From a virus: DNA of 61,985 bases. The notes beneath the pieces are model-generated. The model was given only the letters and a program-made list of their open reading frames with translations. It did not search any database and had not been told where the DNA came from. The stretch is taken from positions 1 to 61,985 of the IMG/VR virus record IMGVR_UViG_3300032053_000071. One strand, 5' to 3'. The translations under genes and the position numbers were made by a program. This document shows, piece after piece, positions 7,446 through 15,000 of this stretch (positions within the stretch are counted from its first letter, which is position 1; every line of letters begins with the position of its first letter).

Positions 7446-7773
7446 ACAACAAACAATGCATGTTGGAATGATGAACTCATACAATTTGATTATGGATAAA
7501 GTATCAATAGATACAGTAGTGCAATCAGGCATAGGAGTATTCGCACACATACCTGATGCAGAACCTGAACTCAATGACATACAAATGATGATTATATACT
7601 TTCAAGACCATGACATGTATGAGATATGTTCAGACCTTGTAAGTTATATAGAGCAGAACTACAACGATAATGGTTGTCTAAAAGGAAGCGAGTGCGACTG
7701 CGATTACCCAAACATAAAAGAATACGCACGCAGAATGAGGTGCGGAGTATGTAACAAAAGAATTAGAAAGTAA
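7438..7773 (+). CDS. Hypothetical protein with Cys-rich C-terminus
   Basis: The 111-residue protein starts inside the last codons of the primase-helicase gene (8-bp overlap) and ends TAATG into the helicase gene, so it is translationally coupled on both sides. The C-terminal third has Cys residues in a pattern (CLKGSECDCDYP...RCGVCNKRI) that could bind a metal ion. I recognise no family. Context suggests a small replication accessory protein. Confidence 0.75.
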   Translation: MNKQQTMHVGMMNSYNLIMDKVSIDTVVQSGIGVFAHIPDAEPELNDIQMMIIYFQDHDMYEICSDLVSYIEQNYNDNGCLKGSECDCDYPNIKEYARRMRCGVCNKRIRK

Positions 7774-8552
7774 TGGAAATAATAGAAAGGAGATTAGGAT
7801 ACAGCAATACAGATATGCTGAAGCACTGCGAAATATTAAAATCAGTTATGTCAAAATCAAAAGAAGCTAAGATAGGCAGAGGTAAAACCGTTCAGACAAT
7901 TCAGATACCTAAGTACAAAGAAGATAAGGCTATTGTTGAGAAGATTAATAATAGCCTTTCTCATTATGCAAAGAACGATTTTGACTTTAGAGATTATCAG
8001 CGTGACATCATAAAGAGAGGCGTTGAGATAATACAGAAGCATGGCTTCTTGTACTTAGCCATGGAAGTACGTACAGGCAAGACGCTTACGAGTTTAGGAA
8101 TCGCAAACGAAATAAACGCAAAGGTTGTTTTATTTATCACAAAGAAGAAAGCAGTTACATCTATTGCTGCCGACTACAAAGCGCTCAGTCCTGACTGCGA
8201 TATAACTATCATCAATTACGAAAGCTTGCACACGGTACAAAACGATAGCAAATGGGATTTAATTATTTTGGATGAAGCTCACTGTTGTTTTTTGGGAAAC
8301 ACCCTAATTGATGGAATAAAAATAAAGGACATAAAATTGGGCTATTACCTAAATAGTTTTAACTTTGAAGAAAACAGATATGAAAAAAAGAAAGTTGTAA
8401 ATGTTTTTAAAAACAAATTAGACGAAAACTTAGTTAAAATAAAATGTAATGGAAAAGAAATCGTATGTACCGAAAGTCACGAAATATATACCAAAAGAGG
8501 ATGGGTTAAAGCAAAAGACATCTTACCCTCAGATGATTTGCAGGTGGTGTAA
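7773..8552 (+). CDS. SNF2-family helicase N-half fused to N-terminal split intein
   Basis: Residues 1-171 are the N-extein of an SNF2/superfamily-2 DNA helicase: FDFRDYQRDIIKRG (Q-motif region), AMEVRTGKTLTSLG (Walker A, GKT), ITIINYESL, and LIILDEAH (Walker B/DEAH). After DEAH-Cys an intein begins at Cys1 (codon 8286-8288) with CFLGNTLIDG (block A). Block B is CTESHEIYTKRGWVKAKDI, with the TxxH motif, and a stop at 8550-8552 follows. The N-intein is exactly 88 residues, a typical length for naturally split N-inteins. The remainder of the helicase starts again downstream with a C-intein (9090-10181) in the same frame. Trans-splicing is inferred to restore DEAHC-CGAFPKPNKR. Confidence 0.9.
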   Translation: MEIIERRLGYSNTDMLKHCEILKSVMSKSKEAKIGRGKTVQTIQIPKYKEDKAIVEKINNSLSHYAKNDFDFRDYQRDIIKRGVEIIQKHGFLYLAMEVRTGKTLTSLGIANEINAKVVLFITKKKAVTSIAADYKALSPDCDITIINYESLHTVQNDSKWDLIILDEAHCCFLGNTLIDGIKIKDIKLGYYLNSFNFEENRYEKKKVVNVFKNKLDENLVKIKCNGKEIVCTESHEIYTKRGWVKAKDILPSDDLQVV

Positions 8553-9210
8553 TAATAAACTAAGCCATAATCAGATATATGAATTTTTAAGAGGTAAAAC
8601 AAAAGGCAACTCTTGCAGCAAAAGTTGCTCTATGATGATCATGAATTATAAGACTAAAGAACTGTATGATAAAGCAAAAACTTTTAAATGTAAAAATTGT
8701 AGTCTGTTATTTAAGAATACAAAGGAGCATAAAATTTTTACGTGTTCTAAAAAATGCACAAATGAGTTGTCTTCTAAAAGAATGACAAGTAATAACCCAA
8801 TGTCTAGTAAAGACACAAGAATAAAAGTATCTAATACATTAAAAAAAATAAATCATAAACCTAAAATTCAAGGAGGGAATGGAAGGGTGGCTACAATTCA
8901 TCAATTGTCAATGTATAATGAATTATCTAAAATAGATAACTCGTTTGTAATGGAATTAATAGAAAAGACATCTCCATACACAAAAGATTTTAATTCTCCA
9001 TATCATTATAAAATAGATATAGCAAGTAGATTTTATAAGATAGCAATAGAAATAGATGGAAGTAGTCATAACTCAAAAAAAATAAAAGAATGCGACAGTC
9101 GAAAAGAAAAACTATTAAGTTTGAAAGGGTGGAAAGTATTGAGATTATCAAACTTTCAGATACAGAAAGAATTAACGAGTTGTGTGAAGATGGTATTGTC
9201 TATGATGTAG
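8533..9210 (+). CDS. Free-standing homing endonuclease, Vsr-like (DUF559/EDxHD type) with NUMOD3
   Basis: This 225-residue protein is read in a different frame from the intein halves. I chose ATG 8533, overlapping the N-intein stop by 20 bp, because the upstream part of the longer frame (from 8449) is an out-of-frame reading of the intein. The N-terminus has two zinc-knuckle-like motifs (CRWC...CSKSC, then CKNC...CSKKC). NPMSSKDTRIKVSNTLKK follows, a NUMOD3-like DNA-binding element. The C-terminal catalytic domain has IAIEIDGSSH, then DSRKEKLLSLKGWKVLRL, the E-x-DG-x-x-H...D-x-x-R pattern of Vsr/DUF559 nucleases. It lies exactly between the two intein halves and overlaps the C-half start by 121 bp. 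Its likely role is mobility of the locus. It is markedly AT-rich. Confidence 0.87.
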   Translation: MICRWCNNKLSHNQIYEFLRGKTKGNSCSKSCSMMIMNYKTKELYDKAKTFKCKNCSLLFKNTKEHKIFTCSKKCTNELSSKRMTSNNPMSSKDTRIKVSNTLKKINHKPKIQGGNGRVATIHQLSMYNELSKIDNSFVMELIEKTSPYTKDFNSPYHYKIDIASRFYKIAIEIDGSSHNSKKIKECDSRKEKLLSLKGWKVLRLSNFQIQKELTSCVKMVLSMM

Positions 9211-10181
9211 AAGTAGAAGATAATCATAATTACTTAGCAGAAAATATTCTTGTTCATAATTGCGGAGCATTTCCTAAACCTAACAAAAGGTCAACTATGG
9301 TTAGAGACCTTATAAGAAAGCTAAGACCAAAAGTAATACTCCTATCAGGAACACCAACGCCTGAGTCTTACTCTCAGATGTACCATCAGGTATACGCCAT
9401 ACCGGGAAATCCTTTTGCTGAGTTTCCTAACTTCTATCGATTTTGCGATAAGTATGTTAAGGTTAAGGAAAAGAAAGTGAATGGGCTTATGATACGTAAC
9501 TACACTGATGCGTATGAGACGATACTTGATAAGATGAGACCATATACCATCAACTACACACAGCAAGAGGCCGGGTTTATGACTGAGACTATAGAAGAGG
9601 TGCTTGAGGTTGTTATGAAGCCATCGACTTATAATATAATCAAGAAGCTTAAGCGTGACTTGATTGTGGAAGGAAAGGATGATGTGATACTCGCCGACAC
9701 GCCTGTTAAACTTATGATGAAGGTACATCAGTTGTGTTCAGGAACTATAAAGTTTGAGAGCGGTAACTCAATGATACTTGACCTGACTAAGGCTGAGTTT
9801 ATCAAGGAGCACTTTGATGGATTTAAGATTGGAATCTTCTATAAGTTTAAGGAAGAACTCAACGCGCTTCAGCAGGTGTTCGGAGATAATATCACAACAA
9901 ATCTTGATGAATTTAACGAAACAAATAAAATCATAGCTTTACAAATAGTTTCAGGTAGGGAAGGCATATCGCTAAAGGCCGCTGATTATTTGGTATATTA
10001 CAATATTGATTTTAGTGCGACAAGTTATTGGCAGTCAAAGGATAGGATGACAACAAAAGACAGATTGTGTAATAAAGTGTATTGGATATTTAGCAAAGGA
10101 GGAATAGAGCACGATATATATAAAGCTGTTACAAAAAAGAAAGACTTTACAATTAATCATTTCAAAAAAACACTATGCTAG
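9090..10181 (+). CDS. C-terminal split intein fused to SNF2-family helicase C-half
   Basis: The frame opens with a C-intein ending in block F (YDVEVEDNHNYLAENI) and block G (LVHN), followed by Cys+1 (9261-9263). The C-extein GAFPKPNKRS follows, with motif III LLSGTPTPES, a helicase C domain, SGREGISLKAADYLVYYN (motif V), and QSKDRMTTKDR (motif VI). The start is uncertain. ATG 9090 gives a 57-residue C-intein, and GTG 9129 would give 44 residues, nearer to known split C-inteins. The coding sequence overlaps the endonuclease gene in another frame. Together with 7773-8285 it encodes a complete SNF2 helicase of about 480 residues, probably in fork remodelling or recombination. Confidence 0.9.
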   Translation: MRQSKRKTIKFERVESIEIIKLSDTERINELCEDGIVYDVEVEDNHNYLAENILVHNCGAFPKPNKRSTMVRDLIRKLRPKVILLSGTPTPESYSQMYHQVYAIPGNPFAEFPNFYRFCDKYVKVKEKKVNGLMIRNYTDAYETILDKMRPYTINYTQQEAGFMTETIEEVLEVVMKPSTYNIIKKLKRDLIVEGKDDVILADTPVKLMMKVHQLCSGTIKFESGNSMILDLTKAEFIKEHFDGFKIGIFYKFKEELNALQQVFGDNITTNLDEFNETNKIIALQIVSGREGISLKAADYLVYYNIDFSATSYWQSKDRMTTKDRLCNKVYWIFSKGGIEHDIYKAVTKKKDFTINHFKKTLC

Positions 10182-10279
10182 AATTTTTAATAATACCTGC
10201 GACTATGTTTTTAGTTGCATGTATTGGATACATTTATACTATTATTATTTACTCTAAAGACGATAAAAATGGAAAATAA
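10175..10279 (+). CDS. Small membrane peptide, 34 residues
   Basis: ATG 10175 overlaps the helicase stop by 7 bp and the frame ends TAA 10277-10279, itself overlapping the next gene start at 10269. The peptide begins MLEFLIIPATMFLVACIGY and has one hydrophobic helix covering most of its length, then SKDDKNGK. The coupling on both sides favours a real gene. Function unknown. Confidence 0.5.
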   Translation: MLEFLIIPATMFLVACIGYIYTIIIYSKDDKNGK

Positions 10280-10556
10280 AAGAAACGGATTAGCAGGGAA
10301 GCACCCATCATATGACAAACTAAATATGTCTCCTGAGAGAAGAAAAAAGAAGATAGCATACGATAAAAAGTATGCTGCCACTGATGAAAGAAAGAAGTAC
10401 AGGGTAGAACTTAATAAAGCCAACAGACAGGCAGGGACTTATGGTAACGGAGACGGTAAGGATATGAGCCATACTAAAGTTGGTAAGCTTATATCAGAAA
10501 GTGCTAGAAACAACAGAGCAAGAAATGGTCAGAACGGAAAATCTACCAAAAAATGA
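10269..10556 (+). CDS. Hypothetical basic protein, 95 residues
   Basis: The chosen start ATG 10269 gives MENKRNGLAGKHPSYDKL. An ATG further upstream at 10215 would run through the membrane peptide in another frame. The protein is rich in Lys, Arg, Asn and Gly, lacks hydrophobic segments, and looks disordered and nucleic-acid binding. Its stop overlaps the next start (ATGA). Confidence 0.65.
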   Translation: MENKRNGLAGKHPSYDKLNMSPERRKKKIAYDKKYAATDERKKYRVELNKANRQAGTYGNGDGKDMSHTKVGKLISESARNNRARNGQNGKSTKK

Positions 10557-10735
10557 CACAAGAAGTAAAGCAAATCCTCAGAAACATAAGAGAAAAGAAA
10601 ATAGAAAATCCTGTGTTTTTGTGGGAAACCTATTACAACAAGGCACTAGATGAATGTATAGATGAGTGCATAACACAAGGAAAGAATGAGAGAGCAACAA
10701 ATACAGTCGAAGAAAATAAAGGAGTTAGAAGCTGA
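10553..10735 (+). CDS. Hypothetical protein, 60 residues
   Basis: This short charged protein starts MTQEVKQILRNIREKKIENP and has LWETYYNKALDECIDECITQ in the middle, predicted helical. It is coupled to the upstream gene by an ATGA overlap and its 3' end overlaps the VRR-NUC gene by 50 bp in another frame. No family recognised. Confidence 0.6.
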   Translation: MTQEVKQILRNIREKKIENPVFLWETYYNKALDECIDECITQGKNERATNTVEENKGVRS

Positions 10736-10925
10736 GGGGTATTATGTTATTAAGCTTATCAGTACCAATAAGAATGGAATACCTGACCTTATAGCCATTC
10801 CTCCCGGCTCAGATGTATTATTCGTTGAAGTAAAAGGACCTAATGGAAGACTCAGTAAACTACAGGAATTTAGAATCAAAGAACTCGAATCATATCAAAT
10901 CAAAACAGAAATACACAAAGGATGA
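10686..10925 (+). CDS. VRR-NUC domain nuclease
   Basis: The 79-residue protein is a minimal VRR-NUC (PF08774) domain of the PD-(D/E)XK fold. The conserved residues are in KNGIPDLIAIPPGSDVLFVEVKGPNGRLSKLQ: Asp in the GIPDL motif, Glu and Lys in EVK, and the Gln of LQ. Stand-alone phage VRR-NUC proteins are associated with Holliday-junction or flap cleavage. The gene is embedded in the replication block between a small charged protein and a DnaA-IV protein, overlapping both. Confidence 0.88.
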   Translation: MREQQIQSKKIKELEAEGYYVIKLISTNKNGIPDLIAIPPGSDVLFVEVKGPNGRLSKLQEFRIKELESYQIKTEIHKG

Positions 10926-11440
10926 AAACGCAAGACGAACAAACAATACTATCGGATATGGATTTGCTTAAAAGCATTGTTGAAGGAGCATTTTCAACAA
11001 ATTTATTATCTAAAAATAGAAGAAGAGATGTGGTAGATTGTCGTATGATTTTCTCAAAGATAATTAGAGAGAGAGGACATACGTTTAAGTCAATAGGCAA
11101 CTACCTATATAAAGACCACTCTACTATAATGCACTATATTATTCAGGCATCTAACCTGATAAAGACGGATAGGAAGATTATGGACATCTATATAAACTGC
11201 CGTAATAAGTTCCTAGAGAATAGAGAACCATTGGTGTTACACACTGACAGAGACTTAGTTAGAGAAGTGTTATCTTTAAGGAACCAAATTGATGACTTAG
11301 TGTTTCAATACGAGGAAATCAAAAAGATAGAAAAGAAATACGATAGGCTTAGTGATATTATAAATTTAATCGAAAACCGTACTCCTGTGGGTAAGGAGAA
11401 TCAAATCAAAAAGAAAATCAATGAAATGTTTAACGAGTAA
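10922..11440 (+). CDS. DnaA domain IV-containing DNA-binding protein
   Basis: In this 172-residue protein the middle (about 30-85) is a clear DnaA C-terminal domain. It contains RRRDVVDCRMIFSKIIRERG (A-R...a.yl helix) and then SIGNYLYKDHSTIMHYI, matching the DnaA signature (G..l..dHsTv.ha). The AAA+ domain is missing. After about residue 105 a coiled-coil-like region follows (VLSLRNQIDDLVFQYEEIKKIEKKY). It overlaps the VRR-NUC gene by ATGA. It may bind DnaA boxes in phage or host origin. The sequence shows the domain; the function is inference. Confidence 0.85.
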   Translation: MKTQDEQTILSDMDLLKSIVEGAFSTNLLSKNRRRDVVDCRMIFSKIIRERGHTFKSIGNYLYKDHSTIMHYIIQASNLIKTDRKIMDIYINCRNKFLENREPLVLHTDRDLVREVLSLRNQIDDLVFQYEEIKKIEKKYDRLSDIINLIENRTPVGKENQIKKKINEMFNE

Positions 11441-11443
11441 AGT

Positions 11444-11638
11444 ATGGAGCAAAATAAAAATCTTGATAATGATAGGGCCTATAGGATACACCTAAGGATT
11501 CATCATTGTCACATAACCCTATCTAACATCTATGAGAATTTAGTAGATAGAGATTTTAACTCCGTAAATAAAGACGCTAAACTAATTATAACTGAAATCA
11601 AATTTATTTTAAAAGCATTAGAAGATGATGACTTTTGA
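11444..11638 (+). CDS. Hypothetical protein, 64 residues
   Basis: This small helical protein starts MEQNKNLDNDRAYRIHLRIHHCH and ends ILKALEDDDF. It sits 3 bp after the DnaA-IV gene and overlaps the next start. It probably forms a helical hairpin. No homology recognised. Confidence 0.65.
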   Translation: MEQNKNLDNDRAYRIHLRIHHCHITLSNIYENLVDRDFNSVNKDAKLIITEIKFILKALEDDDF

Positions 11639-12008
11639 TACGCCTGAAGACCTAAGAAGAGAAAAAAAAGCAATAGAATTGTTTGTAAATATGTTCAGCG
11701 GTTCCTACCAAAAGCTTGACCCCCAAGATGTAGACTATAAAGTCTTTGATAAAGATAACAAGCTGATTGCTTATGCTGAGGTTGTTAGCAGGGCAAGAAC
11801 AATGGTCACATCATATCCTCTTCCTATACCGGCAAAGAAACTTGTAAAGCTATTTGATAAAAGAATAACCCCTCTCATTATATGGTGTTGTGATGATGGG
11901 ATAATATATGCCAAAGCAAACGAGCTCAGAGGGGAAATCATTTCCGACTCTGAGCTCATTGTTTATTATAGCAAACAAAAAGAATTTAAGTACATTAGGT
12001 TTACTTAG
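11625..12008 (+). CDS. PD-(D/E)XK-like small protein, last gene of the early block
   Basis: The 127-residue protein has the order YQKLDPQDVDYKVFDKDNKLIAYAEVVSRARTM...YPLPIPAKKLVKLFD...PLIIWCCDDGIIYAKA. The D...x(10-15)...AEV core and the two-strand IIW/IIYA element resemble small phage restriction-endonuclease-like proteins. The catalytic Lys of E-x-K is replaced by Val (EVV), so it may be inactive or use another residue. The gene meets the leftward late operon tail to tail, the two stops overlapping at 12005-12008. A strong inverted repeat lies inside its 3' end. Confidence 0.7.
   Translation: MMTFDTPEDLRREKKAIELFVNMFSGSYQKLDPQDVDYKVFDKDNKLIAYAEVVSRARTMVTSYPLPIPAKKLVKLFDKRITPLIIWCCDDGIIYAKANELRGEIISDSELIVYYSKQKEFKYIRFT
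11922..11957. terminator. Long inverted repeat at the convergent junction, possible bidirectional terminator
   Basis: GAGCTCAGAG (11922-11931) and CTCTGAGCTC (11948-11957) are perfect 10-base arms. Inside them GGAAA/TTTCC extends the stem around a 3-base loop. The repeat lies in the coding sequence of the last rightward gene, about 50 bp before the convergent stops. No clean T-run follows, so termination is only suggested. Confidence 0.45.
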
Positions 12009-15000
12009 TATCCTCTTAACTTAATTTTTAGGTAACTTGATTTATAAGTTCCGTCTTTATTCTTTGCTCTTTTTTTACTTTTATGATAATTATACTCTTC
12101 ATCTTTCATCTGCCTTTTTTCTTTTCTTAAATCAGATTTGACTTCCTTTTCTGCATCGTCTTCTTCTCCAAATGTTTTATCATATAGGTCAGGATCGTAT
12201 CTCTTCATATCAGATTTGCTATCGTATCCTTGAAGCTGTTCTTCTAACTTTTCTTTCTCTTCCTTTCTTGTTAGTTTCTCTTCTTCATTTTGTTCGGTTC
12301 TTTTATAAGGGGCCTCCTTTGCCTCTCTTATCATCACTCTTATTTCTTTTATTTTAGTAGCATCTGTTTCATCATTTAACATTCTTCTAAGCGCCTCTAC
12401 CTCTTCTTTCATTTTAGCTTCTTTCTTTTTAAAAACCTCTGCTTTTTTTTCTGATGATTGACGAACAGAAGCTTCTTTACCACCCTCTTTTGTGCTACTA
12501 TTTTTCTTTGCTAATCTAAGTGAGTTTCTAAGAATAGCGTTCATCTCCGCAGGAAAGCCAATAAGAGAACTACCTGTAGATAATAATGCAACATCTCCTA
12601 ACGCACTAGCGGTTTTATTTGACACATATTTTTCTCTTCCGTACTCATCTATATACTTACCGGTTGTAGATATTTCAAACGCCTCAATTATTTGATCGGC
12701 TTTATCAATAGCTATACCATATAAACCCAAAGACTTTGCTCCATTTTTCTTAATACTCGTCATGAGATGAAACTTATCCTCGTCATCTATGTTCTCTAAA
12801 TCTTGAAAATAACTCATTACCTTATCAGTAGCTACAGCTACCGGAACATCCAACATAGGCAATGGAGAAAGTACATCAGTAACCATGCCTGTAGTTTGAG
12901 ACCTTTTTAATATCTCTTCTCTTTTCTTTTTATCATCATCTGTCTCATTTATACCCATTGCTTTAACTGCGACATTTGCTAACGTAGAAGCAATAACATA
13001 TTGCAAATACTTAAACGTAGCCATTTCTACGGCATAACCTGCAAGTGACCTTCTTGCGGTTGCCCTGTCTTCTTTTGTAGCTTCACCCTTTTTTGAAAAA
13101 GTAGTTTTCAAGTCGCTATACATTCTCATTGTCTGATTCATTCTAAAGCTTGCAAATGGCATCACCGTTTTTACCATTACATTTTTCAATGGGTCTTTGG
13201 TATTCATAAGTTTACCTTGCAAGTCGGCATCTGATATGTTCTGTTGTCTATCAACCATATCTTGAGCGTAATCCGCGGCCTCTTCATTTATCTTATCTTT
13301 TCCATAATCAAACTTTGATGGGTCTATACCTTGCTTCTTTAATCCTTTTTCATAATAAGTAATCCAAGAAGCTTTTGCTATCCATACGTCAGGCCTTTCA
13401 ATAAATGTTTTTAACGCTATCTCATTTGCCTTACCTAAAAAATCAATTATTTTTGATGCATTTGATGTATCAGCAGCCTCAGCTAATTTATTTATGGAAT
13501 CAACATTAACTCTAGACTTGCCACCCCTGATAGCAATTGCTCTTTGTGAATTATTAATAAAGTCTACCTTGTCTTTGTTCATAAAATAACGAAAATCAGG
13601 CATCCTTCCGGCATTGAGAAGTGTATTTATAGCAACAGGAATAGTTTGCTTAATAGGCTGAGTTATACCTGCCAATGCAGTAGCTGCACCTGCTGTACCG
13701 AGATTGCTAAGTTTTCTAAGAACACTTGTCAACTCATCTGTCTGAACAACTTGTCTTTGCCTTGTGGTTCTTATCAAGTCAGGAATAACTCCTTCCTTTC
13801 CGCTATTTCTAAATAACAAATCACGGTCTTCTTTATTAGGTATTATTTTCTTTATGGCTTTAGAAGAAAAGAACGACTCTATTTGTCTTACTGTTCCTGC
13901 AGTATTAATGTCCATCAAAGCATCCTGATATGCATTAATCATGTTCCTGTCAAAAGACAAGTCAAAGTATCTATCTTCCATACCATCAGCTTCAGGCCTT
14001 GTTGACTTCTCAAGTACGCCTGCCTTCTTTTTGTATACACCCTTGCCAAATATGTCGTTATTGCTATTATGGAATATTGACTCTCTTGAAGATGGCTCAA
14101 TGGTTTTCTCGCCTCCTGAAAGTAAGGAGAACTTAAAGTTAGTGTAGTTCAAATCTCTGTCTAACTTTTTATTGTAGATACTCTCAGACACATCAGCCAA
14201 TTGGTCGTATATATCAGACCACTTATCAATCCACCAATCAACAGCCTCAATGTTTTTATCGTCTGATTTTTTTAATACCTCATCAACTGTATTAGAATCT
14301 TTCAAGACTTTGTCGTATGCCTTCTGATATACATCAGCTAATTTACGCTCCTGCTCTGTTCCATCTCTCAAAAGCTCTATACTCTTTTCTGCTAACTTTT
14401 TCTTTCTTACAAACTCAGCCTTCTGCTGCTCTGGAGTTCCGGGTACGTCTCTTTTCATGGCTGCAATAATGCCTCTCTCGGCTACATTCTCAGCCGTATC
14501 AAATGCCTTGCCATTTGCTTTTTGTTTGTAGAACTCTTTAATGAATGAATCAGTAAGCACATTCATTGTTCTTTGTACGGAAGCCTTTTTGTTTACTAAC
14601 TCAGTAATGCCCGACAGTCTTTTAAACTCTTCTGATGCCGCTACACCACGGAACATCTGCTCTGTTAAATTAGGTAGCGTTGATATCTGCTGACCAAATG
14701 CTCTACCTGTTTTTTTGCTGAAGAATAATTTTAGTTTCTTAGCTACTACATTGTTTTCTATTGCCTTTGCTAAATTGTCTTTTGCTTTGTAGTCGGCATA
14801 AACGGTCTCCATGCTTGCAACTGATCCATTTCGAATGAAATTGTTTAGCGCATCAATAACACCAAGCTTTTCTTTGTCGCTAAGGTCTTTCATGTCCATA
14901 GACATAAACCTTTCAACAATCTTCTTTCTACCTTCAGACAAATCAATGTCCTCTCCGGTTAATGGGTCCTTGCCTGTGCGAAGTATCTCATCAACCATGG

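Noticed and set aside
8449-8532. Longer start (ATG 8449) for the homing endonuclease gene
   Set aside because: The first 28 residues from 8449 are an out-of-frame translation of the conserved N-intein block B region. ATG 8533 gives a protein that begins right at the zinc-knuckle domain.
8286-9260. Simple sequencing frameshift breaking one contiguous intein
   Set aside because: The two intein halves are in the same frame, and joining the endonuclease would need two compensating shifts. The N-intein ends at the canonical split position with 88 residues. A fractured gene explains the data better, though reads should be checked.
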